A stretch of DNA of 64,000 nucleotides from Porpolomopsis calyptriformis. Lineage: Eukaryota > Basidiomycota > Agaricomycetes > Agaricales > Hygrophoraceae. The notes under the pieces were generated by a model. The model had not been told where the DNA came from, searched no databases, and worked only from the letters and a program-made list of their open reading frames with translations. This document shows positions 11,197 through 22,600 of the stretch, piece by piece (position 1 is the first letter of the stretch; every line of letters begins with the position of its first letter). A program made the translations under genes and the position numbers. Where the stretch lies: NCBI GenBank assembly GCA_951640195.1, contig OX621171.1, positions 434,001 to 498,000 on the forward strand, given 5' to 3'.

Positions 11197-11253
11197 TTTA
11201 GATAGTTAGTCGGACATGGACTCCCCCTCTTTGTACAAATAGTTTCCGCTGCC

Positions 11254-11259
11254 AATAAA
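11254..11259 (+). terminator. Polyadenylation signal of the LTR-encoded gene
   Basis: AATAAA, 58 bp downstream of the stop codon of the spliced gene in E1 and still inside the LTR. Confidence 0.5.
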
Positions 11260-11351
11260 GACAGCCCCCCTTCCAAAGAGAACAGGCAAAGAAAAGAAAA
11301 GAATGAAGAAAAGAGATGAATTTTAAGAGAGTGAATGCCAATTTCATGACA

Positions 11352-13906
11352 ACCAGATATGGTGCTTTCGAATTCTTGGTTATGCCCTTAGGTCTATACA
11401 ATGCCCATTCAACATTTCAATGTTTCATGAATGAGATTTTCTCCGACCTCTCTGATATCTCTGTTGTAGTATATCTTGACGATATCCTTATCTACTCAAT
11501 AATGTTGCGGATCACCGGAGACATGTCCGTGAGGTACTCCAAAGACTCCGACTTAACAGTCTTTTTGGAAAACTGGAGAAATGTTTCTTTCATCAAGATA
11601 CGATTGAATACCTTGGATTTATCCTTTCCCCTGGTGGAATTACCATGGACCCTGCCAAAGTTCAAATTATCCTGGATTGGCTGGAACCACAGAAAATCAA
11701 GGATGTCCAGTTGTTCTTGGGTTTTGGAAATTTCTATAGGCGTTTTATCAATAACTACTTGGGATTGGTATCTCTGCTTATGCAACTGACCTGGAAAAAT
11801 GTTCCGTGGAATTTCGATACTCAATGCAAATTCGCATTTGAATCCCTGAAGCAGGCCTTCACTTCCACTCCTGTTCTTGTCAATTTCACTCCAGGATCAC
11901 GTCTGGTAGTAGAAACAGATGCCTCTGACTATGCCATAGCAGGCATCTTATCAACTTACACTGAGGATGAATCATTACATCCCATCGCATTCTACTCTCA
12001 GACTTTAACTCCACTGGAGTTGAACTATGATATCCATGACAAGGAGCTATTAGCCATTCACGATAGTTTTTACAACTGGCGACATTACCTTGAAGGCTCT
12101 TCTGACCCAGTCAATGTTGTCACTGATCACAAGAATTTGGTGTATTTTTCTACAACCAAACTCCTGTCATGGCGTCAGGCTTATTGGTCTGAATTTTTAT
12201 TGGGCTTTAATCTTGTTATTCATTTTCGCCCCAGAAAACTCAGAGCAAAACCGGACTTCTTAACACGTTGATATGACATAAATCCTAAAGAGGGAGATAG
12301 CGACTACGCCAGTATCAATCCTCAGAATCTCCGACCGGTTTTTACCTCAGAGCAACTGGCTTCATCCCTACGAGCTTTATCCTTATTGGATCCAGTGTTA
12401 AAAGCTGCATTCATTATGGATGTAGACTCCCTCCACTCGAAAATTCGGAGTTCACTTCGTGATGATCCAGTGGCTATGGAGCACCTAGAGGTTGTGGAGT
12501 TCAACTCCGATGCCAACTCCGATCTCCGATGGACTGTCGACACCTCTGGTTTCCTTCGTCACGATAGTCGTATCTATGTGCCCAACGTAGATGACTTATG
12601 ACTTCAAATTTTGCGTATGAAGCATGATTATCCAATTGCTGGTCATTTTGGTCAAAACAAAACGCTTGAATTGATCCAATGAGAATACACATGGCCAGAA
12701 CTCCGGACCTTTGTAAAGGATTACTGTAACTCCTGTACTATGTGCGCTAGGTCCAAAGTCCCTCGCCATCGACCTTATGGTTTGCTCAAGCAACTCCCAA
12801 TTCCGGAGAAGCCTTGGAATTCCATCTCCATGGATTTCATCAAGCAACTCCCTAACTCCGATGAATTCTCCACTATTCTTGTTGTTGTTGATCGATTCTC
12901 CAAACAAGCTATTTTCATACCAACCTTTGACACCATCACTGCTCCTCAACTCACTCAACTTTTCCTTGTCCATGTATTCTCCAAACATGGAGTTCCCTCA
13001 CATGTCACCTGTGACTGAGGCTCGGAGTTCGTCTCCCGCTTTTTCCAGTCATTGGGTAAAGTCCTTGACATGTGTCTCCATTTTACCTCCGGGTATCATC
13101 CGGAAGGTGACGGACAAACTGAATGAGTTAATCAAACCTTGGAGCAATACCTACGGATGTATTGTAACTATCAACAGGACAACTGGTCCCATCTCCTGGC
13201 TATTGCAGAATTTGCATATAACAATGCTCTGAACGCTACTACTGGGATATCCCCTTTTTTCGCTAACAAGGGTTATCATCCAAATATTTCAGTACACCCT
13301 GAGCGTGATATTACTTCCGTTCGAGCCAGAGAACTAGCTGTTGATTTGGACGAACTCCACTCCAAACTCCGAAATACCATCTCCGAAGCTCAAAAGTGTT
13401 ATCAGCACTATGCTGACTTAAAGCGCATTCCAGCCCCTGATTTCGAAATAGGAACTCAAGCCTTCGTAAAGGCCAAGTTTTTCTGAACTACCAGACCCTC
13501 CAAGAAACTCTCGGAGAAGAACTTAGGTCCTTTCAAGGTTATTGCCCAAGTTAGAACCCATTCCTATACTCTCCGTTTGCCTAGTTCTATGAAAGCTATC
13601 CATCCAGTCTTTCATGTATCACAGTTGGAACCAGCCTCACCGAATACGATTCTGAACCAAGTACAACCTCCGCTTCCTCCGGTAATCATAGATGGAGAAC
13701 CGGAGTTCGAGATCTCCGAAATCCTAGACTCAAAAATTGATAATAGGCGTCGCTTATGCAAATTATTGTATTTGGTTCGTTGGGAAGGCTATGAAGGTAC
13801 CAACAAAGAAACCTCATGGATCCTTGCTACTGAGCTAGGACATGCTTCGGAACTCGTCTCGGAGTTCCACTCTGCTTATCTGGAGAAACCCAGACCTGAC
13901 TATTGA
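11352..13906 (+). pseudogene. Element D Pol, RT to chromodomain
   Basis: After E1 the RT resumes ([14 protein letters not shown], then [11 protein letters not shown] with an intact YLDD at about 11470-11500). RNase H follows (ETDASDYAIAGILS at 11910-11950, TDHKNLVYF about 12120), then integrase (an H-x3-H region near 12620-12650, CNSCTMCARSK, MDFIKQLP, and CD followed by a TGA at 13016-13018), and the C-terminal chromodomain (FEISEILDSKI to LATELGHA, about 13705-13850) ending at 13906. TGA codons at 12598, 12680, 13016 and 13484 break the frame; most fit CGA precursors. The chromodomain would direct integration to histone-marked chromatin. Confidence 0.9.
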
Positions 13907-13953
13907 TTTCTTTCACTCTTATTTATCCTTTTCTTTGATTCAAAAATCATTAT

Positions 13954-14710
13954 CTATTCCATTGAAGGGACTATTTCTACATCCCTTATGGGCATTTCCT
14001 CCTCCGACATCTCTGACTCCTCTGGCTCCTCTGAACTTTCTCCGCTTTCTCCACTATCCTTGTAATCTCCATCTAACAACTCCTCAGTCCTTTCCATGGA
14101 CTCCCTCATTCTCTTCATCTCCATTCTCATCTTCTTCATCTCCCCCCGAACTCCTTGCAACTCCTCCCTCAGATTCGCCATCTCCAACAACTCCGCATTT
14201 CCCCATTGCCTTTTTCCTCCATGCTCCAGTTCCTCTGTGGTACTCTGGATGCGTTTCCTTTTTGCTGGTTCTTCCCCAACCCAGCATTTGGCCTTCACCT
14301 GTTGACAGGTGGTACAACTCCAGGCCTTCCCCTGTCCGGTTAGCCACACACACCCCTCCACGCTCCCTTTCCTAATACAAGGCTCGCACGGAGCCCTCCT
14401 AAACAAACTCTGGTCAACTCCGGAATAAAGTGGATAAAAAAGAAAATACTTACGGCTGTCTGATCAAGGCCTCTTGCCCTGATCTTTCCTCTGCCGCCTG
14501 CTCCGCTGTTCAAGCCGCCTCCTTCGCCCTCCTTGCTGCCTCCCTTTTTGCAGATTTGGCCGCCCATCGCTCCTCTGCCAACCGACGCTCTTGCTCCACC
14601 CTCTGGGCCTCCTCTGCTTGCTCCACTTCCTTGCACTCTCGTTGTTCTTCGTTTTCGAGTAAGACTTGCAGTTCTGCAAGTTGGGCTTGGATCTCGTTGC
14701 GAGTGGGCAT
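13954..14710 (-). pseudogene. Antisense spliced gene in element D (coiled coil plus Cys cluster, 233 codons)
   Basis: On the minus strand the ATG at 14710 opens exon 1 (14710-14454). A 55-bp GT-AG intron (14453-14399) follows, and exon 2 (14398-13954) ends in TAG; the phases match. One TGA at 14512-14510 interrupts exon 1 where CGA is likely. The protein has an N-terminal coiled coil (residues about 5-75, starting with an IQAQLAELQVLL stretch), a cysteine cluster at about 90-122 (CEPC, GC, SCTTC, KC) resembling fungal Zn-cluster arrangements, a second coiled coil with repeated EM/KRM, and an acidic tail. A TATA box lies about 30 bp upstream. Remnants occur in both other D-family copies. Cellular role unknown; a DNA- or RNA-binding regulator of the element is a guess. 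Confidence 0.75.
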
Positions 14711-14740
14711 TGTTAATGAAGAAGAGTGATTCACCGGACC

Positions 14741-14750
14741 TTATTATATA
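14741..14750 (-). promoter_or_regulatory. TATA box of the antisense gene in element D
   Basis: TATATAATAA on the minus strand, 31-40 bp before the ATG. The related fragment at 41797-42430 keeps ATATATAATA in the same place, so the promoter is shared by the family. Confidence 0.6.
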
Positions 14751-14879
14751 TGTTCTGATTTCAAACTCCAGCAATTCTGCGAAATCCACCACATTCTGAA
14801 ACTCCGATTTCTTGGTCATTACCAAACATGGTCAAGTCCAATATGCGGTCTCGAGGGCTCGCCCTTAAGAGGGAGATAC

Positions 14880-15136
14880 TGTTACATCCTAGTTCCGACC
14901 AACTCTGATGAATTCCAATGAACTCCGATAACTCCAACAACTCCGAACACTCTGTACTTTTCACATGTTTCCTACTTATGACGTCCTCTGTTGTCACTAT
15001 GTCTCAGATATAATTATCTAGCAGGTATATAAGTACTGCATTTTTTCCCCTGTATCTGTAGACAGAATATCGACTAAGTCCCATCGTTTATTTAACTCCG
15101 ATCTCCGAAATCAACTCCGAAACTTCAGACCTAACA
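14880..15136 (+). repeat. Element D 3' LTR with polypurine tract just upstream
   Basis: 257 bp, same length as the 5' LTR and colinear with it. The purine run AAGAGGGAGA (14867-14876) precedes it by three bases, as expected for plus-strand DNA priming. Confidence 0.95.
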
Positions 15137-16402
15137 CTACGTGAAAGTATATTCAGCACTAAAAAACACTCTCTTGAACAGACTGTCATTAAGCTCACTA
15201 CTATGATGGTTGGTCCATCTGCCAGAACTTCTGTGAAACCTGAATGGAGCATTTGGGTAGCATTATTGGTATATTTATTTTTTCAGTCTCGTACACTGAT
15301 GCAACATGTTTTTCTTACAGCACTGCTTTGCTCGCGAGAACAGTGGGCTTCTCAATATTTCGGATAATCACCTTGGAGCTCAGGCAAATGACAAAAGTGA
15401 TGATATTGTGCAGCCAGCTATGAAGTGTACCTGAACTGGTGTCAAGAAACTCAAGAACAGTGTGGAGAAGAAACAATCTTTTTTCGAAGCAGTGGATCAT
15501 TGGTTCAAAGAGTGCGCAGCGGAATGGGGCCCTGACCTCAGTAGTGATGGATAGTGCCAGTATGTATTCTTTCTTACCTGACTGCATGGCTAACATCCTT
15601 TTGCAGATATATTCAGGAAACTGTTCTGATGGAAAACCCTACCCCCACTCTGGTTTTAAGGGTTAGCCATATCTTCAATAACCTATTTGGTTCTGGCTCT
15701 GTCGGTACCACTCCCCCTCCTGACCTGGGGCTACAGACTCTGGCCCCTTCTACTCCTCAACCATGTCTACCTCTGAATCCACATCTGAATCCTTGTCTAG
15801 TTCTCAATGTGCAACCTGGAGCCAGTAGCCTGCAAGGATATGGTCCCTCTGGTATTGGCCTTTCCAGCACAATGCCCTTTCCCCCAACTGCAGCAAATGA
15901 AGGGATGCTGCTGTCTCATCATAATTTGTCTGGCAATGATGTTTCTTCTGGACAGGTGATTGGGAGGCATGCTTACAGACCCTGGTAGTGCATGGTAGTG
16001 TTTAATCAATGGATTTTGTTATTGTCTGCTCAATACTGAGGTGGGAATGGGAAAAATGAAGGGGAGTGACAAATGCACCAAATATCACATGCCTGAATGA
16101 ACTGGTGTATAATCCCAGTTTCACCTAGGTTATGCACCAGCTACATCCCAGACTGAGCAGCAGTTTGTTGAATACTGCTTAGCACCTGCAGTCTCAAAGG
16201 CAGTGAGGTAGCAGTTGAAACAGCTACATAATTTCAGTTCAGTTCAACTGCCACAAATTCCCTGCAAAATGACTGGGTGTGTAGACCAGAGTTCAGGTTG
16301 GAATCCTTGGATGAAGGTGCGACTTTGTTCCGCTTCAGAGATTCTGTTGTTCGATTGCAGGAATTTGGTAATCACAAGGAATGATTAGAAATATGCTCCA
16401 AG
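15137..16402 (+). pseudogene. Unrecognised gene, continuation of the piece at 6833
   Basis: Plus-strand coding-like pieces lie at 15170-15270 (EQTVIKLTTMMVGPSART), at 15330-15420, at 15460-15550 and at 15607-15988 (144 residues, Pro/Ser-rich, ending GRHAYRPW). GT-AG introns are plausible near 15270-15320 and 15560-15606. A further piece with WNPWMKVRL lies near 16300. Stops (for example TGA in place of an expected residue at 15432) indicate decay. It continues the 6833-6993 piece across D. I do not recognise the family. Confidence 0.35.
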
Positions 16403-17029
16403 TTCGTTTGTATTCATGATTCCTAGTTGAAGTTGTTCTCCAACTATCTTGTCCATATCAGCGATGGACCACTTTCAATCATCTTCCAATCCTGGGTAGA
16501 GCTTATAGATGGCAGCGACGAATTCATCAAATGTGTGTCCTACTTGGAACTCTGTTTGGTATTTCCAGAGTTCAGAGGTATCAATGTCGATGTATTTGAA
16601 GGTGTAAGTCTTCTTAGCATCGTCGTCATTGGTGCTACAGTTAGCGAAAAGACCTCTGAGGTCTTGAAAGTATCATTGAAGTTCTCGAGGTTGTTCAGGA
16701 TTGAACTTTGGGGTGGTTGAGTGACCGTGAGTGGGCATAACTAGAGTTGGTGGAATTGTCATATTTGTTATAGAAATAGAAGATAATGATAAAAGTGATA
16801 AGGTAGAGGATGGTTCATTGGGTGAATAAGGATGATCGATTGAAATTGGGTTTCAATTTATTGGAGAGTTAGGAAGTGTTAGTTGGGTTGGATTGATGTT
16901 CTGAGTGAATCTATCTCATAGGGTTGTGCTTCGAGTGACTCAATTGTGTGTCAGGAATGGCAGTTCAAAGGACTGAGTCAAAGGAATCTTTTAAGATTTA
17001 TTAGTGGGCCCTTGCGGTGGGCTCCAAAA
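16403..17029 (-). pseudogene. Element H: Gag N-terminus and leader
   Basis: On the minus strand, after a leader, a Gag start (MPTHGHS.. near 16740) runs to about 16410, containing ANCSTNDDDAKK, TSELWKYQTEFQ and AAIYKLYPG. This is a Gag type common in Agaricomycete gypsy elements. A tRNA-type primer site TGGAGCCCACCGCAAGGG (17026-17009) follows the LTR by three bases. The rest of the element is missing beyond 16403. Confidence 0.75.
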
Positions 17030-17626
17030 TGATACGTCTGCTTCATGTATGTGAACCAAACACAGAACAAGGTGCAAGGATGACTATAAAGAGTCTCAAC
17101 ACAGTCTATGATTAATGATCATAGAAAGGGAGTCTTCAATCATTTGCAAATGTGATCAATCAGGGGATTGGAAGAATCGGCAGATTGAAAGAGGAAGTCT
17201 TAGAAGATCTAGACTTGAGAGTGAGAGAGAAGTGAATATCTAACTTTTTGAATCACTAGCTACAACATACAGTATATATATCTTCTAGTACAAGGATCCC
17301 TTTGAGTGTATATGATAAAAGGGGATCCTCTCTAATGATCTAAGGGGAAAGTAGTGAATGGGAATGAAGAAGTCAAATAAAAAGGGAGAATTAGAAGAGA
17401 GATGATGCCTTTGAAAAGTGTCTTCCCTTTGATATACAAACTTTCATTTGCATTCAGAAAGCTTTGATCGCATTTGGAGAGTTTGAAGATTCTCAAACTT
17501 GTTCGGAACATTCAGGAGCTATTGGGTGCATTCAAAGGGTTCATGTTCATATTTGAAGGACTTGATAGGCATCTAGTATTCATATAGTTGAATATACAGT
17601 GGTCAGGGGATGGAGGGGTCATATCA
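17030..17626 (-). repeat. Element H 5' LTR (597 bp)
   Basis: Plus-strand ends TGATACG...ATATCA give TG...CA with short inverted ends (TGATA/TATCA). It adjoins the primer site of H on one side and the integrase of G on the other. A TATA-like run (AGTATATATATC) lies inside near 17270. No second copy is in the window. Confidence 0.7.
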
Positions 17627-18909
17627 TCGCTCCACCATTTGGAGGTAAATTTGAGTCTCTGTCTAAGACTATACTTTCAGGAAGGCCATGAAGCCTTACT
17701 ACTTCTTTTAAATAGATCCACAAAAGCTTAGATGCTTTCATTTTGGTATTCACTAGTATTAGGTGGATCATTAATGTCATTCAACAAATGACTACCCATA
17801 GGTAATTGTACCTATCAATTTCAGGAAACAGACCAATAAAGTCCATTCCAATTGATTGCTACAGTTTTGTGGGTATAGGTAATGAGTGCAACAGTCCTGT
17901 TGGGTGCTGCATATCATCTTTCAATATTTGACAAGTCTGACACAACTTGCAAAATTGTTTAACATGGCTAAATATCTTAGGCCACCAGTACTATCATCTT
18001 ACATAGTTGGTGGTACATTGTGGACCAAAATGGCCTACTATTGAGTGTGCTTGATCAATAATCAGGCTGAAAATTGATTCTTGTCCCATCTTTGCAGATG
18101 GGATACATAGTACTTCCTCTCCCCCTAAATTCTTGGACCAAATCAGGCCTTCACAGACAGTGAATGCCTCATAGTGATCAGGGTTTTTAAGAACCTTACC
18201 AAATAATGCATCAGATTTGTATCCTCTGTGAATTGCTACTGTTAGCAATTCATCATACTCTATATGAGTGTGCAAGTTCTCTCCCCATTGATGGGATTGG
18301 AAGATCATTGGATTATCTAGGGATGATCTTAATTTTTTCATCAGTTCTATGTCTGGAATTGGAACTAGTGTGAGCACTACTGCTTGCACATCTCTATCTT
18401 CTTCTCTTTCAAGGAGACAATTGCTTCAGCATTGTTGAATGTCTTTGATGACCTGGATGGCCTTCATTTCAATGGCTCCATTATCAATTTCATTTAGATG
18501 ATCCCAAGGGAGATCATCTCTTTCTGAGTCTAGATGTATATCTACATCTATGTAGTCACTCACAGGATGAGCTTCATACTATGTATCACTTTCATAATAA
18601 TGTGATAGTGCATTGGCAACTTTATTCAGTGCCCTTTGATGTCTGTTATATCAAAGTCAAATTTTGATAGGTATTCTATCCAATAAGCTTGTTGGCTAGA
18701 CAGGCATCTTTGCATCTTGAAAAACTCAAGAGCTTGATGGTCAGTCACAACATGTACCTGATATCCTATCAATTTGTCCTCCCATTTAAGGAGGGCTTTG
18801 AGTATCACAATTGTTTCATACTTGAAAGTACAATAATTTTATTGAGCATCCATAAACCTTTGTAACATAAATCCTGCTGGTCTGCAGGCTTGCTAGGTAG
18901 GACCTTGTC
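17627..18909 (-). pseudogene. Element G RNase H and integrase
   Basis: RNase H C-terminal motifs (VVTDHQALEFFKMQ and QQAYWIEYLSKFDF) lie at 18808-18626. The integrase N-terminus at 18389-17994 (SIVGHFGPQCT for the HHCC region) is followed by core fragments down to 17627 (SIVLDRDSNLPP near 17690-17650, where the second catalytic Asp is expected). It then ends at the LTR of H. Confidence 0.7.
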
Positions 18910-20605
18910 TGTCATGAAATTGGCATTCACTCTCTTAAAATTCCATTCTTTTCCTCTCTTTTCTATACCTGTTCTTTTTTGGAAAGGGGCTGTCTTTATT
19001 GGCAGCAGACTATTTGTACAAGAGGGGGAGGTCCATGTCTGACTAACTATTTAAACTAGTCCGTCTTGGCAATCTCCTGCACCATACTATCCCTCAAGAA
19101 CTCTATGAAACTCAAAACTACTTGACTATCTAATGCGGCCAACTTATTTCCCCAATAGATTGCCCCATTGGTGTCTCCACCAGAGGCCTGCAACTCAGCA
19201 GCCTTCCCTTCAACAAAACACATTGCAATCTTTCTTGCTTCCTCACCCAACCAATCATTAGTGGGACTCTACAACAAACTAGGGGGAACTTCTTCTTCCT
19301 CGATCTTGACGTTGACGTTGGTCAATGACATCGATAAATCTTCCACTAAGAAATGAGGAGTCAATAAATATGAAAGAGAGTGAGAGAGTTTAGAGCATTA
19401 CTACTAGATAAAGGACTTAATGGACTAGGGGTCCAAGGACAGAAAGGGGGACTGGCAGCCCAGTGCTCAGGCTTGGGATCAACAAAGAGGAGAGGGTGCC
19501 CCCAATGATCAGAACTCCAATCAACTTGCTCCTCCAAAGGGAGCTGGGAAATAGGGGGAGGGGTGTTGTTATCCCAAGCTAAGAAAGGGAAAGCCTATTA
19601 TCAATAAACACAGACTAATAAAGACAAAACAAAGTACTCACCAAGCGGATCCTCTATTAGGCCACAAGCATGCTGGATTGGCTAGCGAATGAACAGACAC
19701 TTCTTGGCTTTGTGCTTGCCACCACAAGCGAAGCAGGAGAAAGAAGACCAACAAAGGTCAGTGTCAGAAGGGATACACTGAAGGTAGTAATGAAAAGAAT
19801 CACAATCAAGAAAGACAGGGGCAGTGCGGTGCACCACCCCAGACTGCTTGAAGAATCAAACATAATGGCCTTAGTGGGAGGCAGTCATGATGATTGACAA
19901 GGATTGAACTGAAGCATAGGGATACAACTCCACACTTTTTATATGTCCACAAACAAAGGGAGGACCAAAAGGAGGTTCCTCAGTCAAAGAAGAGAAACCT
20001 GATATGCCGGACAAGAGATAGAAACAACGGCAATCTCATGACTAGAGGAACAATAGGAACCAGTCATGAGACAACACAGCCCAATGCTGTGGAAGGCTAT
20101 GCCCAATAGAATTGAGTCATCAGAAGCACACAGCCTTCTGCAGTATGACTAGGAACAATGGCAAACCTTAATTGAAGGCTGTGAACAATAGAAAATGGGG
20201 TGACTGTGGAGGCTGACTCATAATAACTCCTATTTTAGAAATACTATATAAACCCTGAGGGCAAACTGGATCATCACTTCATCCACCTGTGAGATTACTT
20301 GTAGTAGCACAAATGCAATCAGAATTATCAGACTGCTTTTCCATTAGAACAAGAAAAGAGAAACATAAACTCACAACTATTGAGCTGACTGTTCATACCT
20401 ATATTCCCTAAACTCTCAGCAGAGGCACACAACGGATTCAACCCACAACAGAACTTCTTTGTAGAAGTCAAACTTAACATGGAAGGAATCATTACCCTTT
20501 ATGAAGATGTTCCTGTTAGAACCTTTTTCTATATCCTCTTAGACCTATTAAGCTCCAAGGCCTGCCTTGTGATCAATGAAAAGACTTGCAACTACAGTTG
20601 TGACA
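18910..20605 (+). mobile_element. E2: second 1.7-kb solo LTR
   Basis: TGTCATGAAATTGG...GTTGTGACA, 1696 bp, flanked by TTGTC on both sides (18905-18909 and 20606-20610). It is E1 in inverted orientation, so its own sense strand is plus. It splits the polymerase gene of G between RT and RNase H. Mismatches to E1 are mainly C/T and G/A, making it more decayed than E1. The gag start frame survives at 20395-20605 without its ATG. Confidence 0.9.
19056..19900 (-). pseudogene. E2 copy of the LTR-encoded spliced gene
   Basis: The last exon is retained (19330-19056, with GEEARKIAMCFVEG and the terminal QEIAKTD followed by a stop). Upstream a TGG codon has become TAG near 19272. The first exon at about 19900-19655 still shows most of the finger region in degraded form. 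The intact gene is the copy in E1. Confidence 0.7.
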
Positions 20606-21700
20606 TTGTCTGTACATTGCACTGATGCTATGTATTGAGGCATCGCAGATGACACATATAGGTTCATCTTTCTTGTGACGTATTAGCACTAGTATAGGTG
20701 TTGAGCAACATATCTGCTTTATCATTTCAAAGCATTTATCGTGGATTGGTCTCCACACAAATGGTTGCCTGTTTGATGTCATGGCTGCTAAAGGCCCTAT
20801 GTAGCTTGATATATCTGGCAGGAAATGCACCAAGTATTGTATAAGTCCTATAAACTTCTGGATATCATTGTAATTGCGCAGCTAGTGCCAATCATGTATT
20901 CTTGCCATTTTATCAGCATCTGTGTGTAGCCCTTTGTCATCTATCTTATGTCCTAGACAGTTGATAACATTAGCATACAGTTTGCACTTCTCCTCTTGGA
21001 AGTAGAACTTGTATTCTTATAGTTTACCAAACATAAGACCCAAGTGTTTTTCATGCTCCATGACAGAAGCACTATAGAGGAATAGATTGTCAAGATACAC
21101 ATGCATGAATATGCTGATGAAATCTTGAGAGATCATTGTTATTACCCACTGGAATGTAGCAGGTGCATTGCAGTCTCCTATCTGCATTGTATGGCTTACA
21201 TAGGTGCCATATATAGTTGCAAACATGCTCTTATGCATGTCTTCAGGTACTGTCCATACCTGCTTGTAAGCATCTGATAAGTTGATTTTTGACCTTATCA
21301 TTCCACCAGCCACATCGTATCTGATCTGGTCTTGGTCAGGAAAGGGTGTAACATCCTTCAAAGTATTGTTGTTGCATTTACAACAATCAATTGGCGTCTG
21401 TAGAGTGCCACTCTTTTTTGGAATGCACAGCATCGGAGCTACTTGATCAGTTTGCACCGATTCCCACCACCTGGTGCACATATACCATGTAATCTTCACC
21501 ATAAGCTGAGGCTTTAGCAAGTCTAGACATCTCGGCAGATAATAGTTGTACTTCTTATCTTTGTTGATAAGAGGTATGTGGTAATTGACACTATGTACTG
21601 GAGGCAATTCCTTGGGCACTCCATGCATAATATCCTGACATGCTTCAATCCATTTAGCTCGAAGGTGAAGTCTGTCCTCATTTGTTAGGGGTGTTTCATC
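20606..21700 (-). pseudogene. Element G reverse transcriptase
   Basis: From 21628 the minus frame has a VPKELPPVHSVNYHIPL start, PMLCIPKKSGTLQ, INLSDAYKQVWTVPEDMHKS, NAPATFQWVITMI and VYLDNLFLYS, where the catalytic pair reads YLDN instead of YxDD. Downstream, 20833-20606 holds the thumb/RNase H start (VHFLPDIS to CVICDASIH). Degraded Asp and stops show it is dead. Confidence 0.8.
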
Positions 21701-21897
21701 AGTTGAACAATTTGAGCTACACTCAGTAGCATCTTTTCATTGGACCTGTTAAGGGTATTATCTTTTATTTTCTTTGTGTTTACATCTGAACACCTTTTTC
21801 TTGAGAACTCCTTGACAAACTCTCTTGGTTTGTCAGTTTCTTGGATGTCCTGTCCAGATGTCTTCCCTACAAAACCTTTCAGTTCTGCATCTGCTAG

Positions 21898-22600
21898 TCA
21901 TTCAGTAGACCTTTGTTCAGTTTGTCGCAGCAATTGTCTGCACACAATTTCATCATTTTCCTCCCCTTCTGTTAGAGTGGGAGCAGCCACACTGTGGACC
22001 ATTATCTGGTTTGCGCTAGGCTCTAGCATAATTTTGAATTCATGCATGAAGCCAATACTAATTATTGTGTTGAATCTGTCGATATTTACAATATTGAAGT
22101 AGTACTTCTTTGCAATACTTTTGTACCACATGGGATAGTAAGTACTGTAGTTAATCTGTGATCTGCTACTGCGGCATCCTAGTTGGATCAGAACAGGGTC
22201 CTTCAACTGATATATTTTTAAATTTGTGACTCTCGCAAATTCTGGGCTAATGGCATCAGAGGTGCTGCCTGTATCGAACATTACAATAGCTACAAGGCTG
22301 TTTAATTGCATGCAAGCCACTAAAGGCCTTACTTTTGTGCTCAGCTTTGCTGGGCAGTCCTGCTGTCTGCTGGACTTATAAACCCATGATTTGAGTTGAG
22401 TGTTCTCTTTGAACACTTGTTCATCATTTATAAATGCTATAAATTCATGAGCAGGGTTACTCATTTCTCTTATGCAATGTATCTGTTCATTGACAATGTT
22501 ATTGTCATCTTCCTCTTGTGAGTACTCTTCATACTCATCATATTCTTGGAGGTGATACTCTTTACCTTGTGATATATACTGTGATCCTTGCAAAGGATTG
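21898..22600 (-). pseudogene. Element G protease region
   Basis: A 231-residue minus frame has an acidic linker, then the retropepsin motif FDTGSTSDAISPEFAR (residues about 135-150), with Asp-Thr-Gly intact, and RSQINYSTYY. This protease type is frequent in Agaricomycete gypsy elements. The frame ends at 21898; neighbouring parts carry stops. Confidence 0.8.

Larger units (their letters stand above)
9644..11351 (-). mobile_element. E1: 1708-bp solo LTR carrying a spliced gene
   Basis: The unit starts TGTCACAAC and ends TTTCATGACA, with perfect 5-bp target duplications ACCAG (9639-9643 and 11352-11356), and interrupts the RT of D. A second copy (18910-20605, flanked by TTGTC) has the same ends, and a truncated third lies at 45063-45369. 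TG...CA ends, 5-bp duplication and absence of internal direct repeats make it a solo LTR. Its sense strand is inferred to be minus, because a TATA box (10004-9997) is followed by a gag-like frame running off the 9644 end. The U3 half holds a complete gene on the opposite strand. No internal region of this family is in the window. Confidence 0.88.
6994..15136 (+). mobile_element. Element D: full-length chromodomain Ty3/gypsy retrotransposon
   Basis: Two 257-bp LTRs (6994-7250 and 14880-15136) bracket gag, protease, RT, RNase H, integrase and chromodomain in order, plus an antisense gene before the 3' LTR. The flanking 5-mers are CTATG (6989-6993) and CTACG (15137-15141): a target duplication differing at one CpG/TpG site. 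A purine run (14867-14876) just before the 3' LTR is a good polypurine tract. D carries many TGA stops and is interrupted by E1 in RT, so it is inactive. Nearly all LTR mismatches lie at CpG-derived positions. Confidence 0.95.

Noticed and set aside
9644..11351. E1 as a DNA transposon carrying a gene
   Set aside because: TGTCA/TGACA ends are only five bases long and the flanking duplication is 5 bp with TG...CA, as for LTRs; a TATA box plus gag-type frame also fits an LTR.
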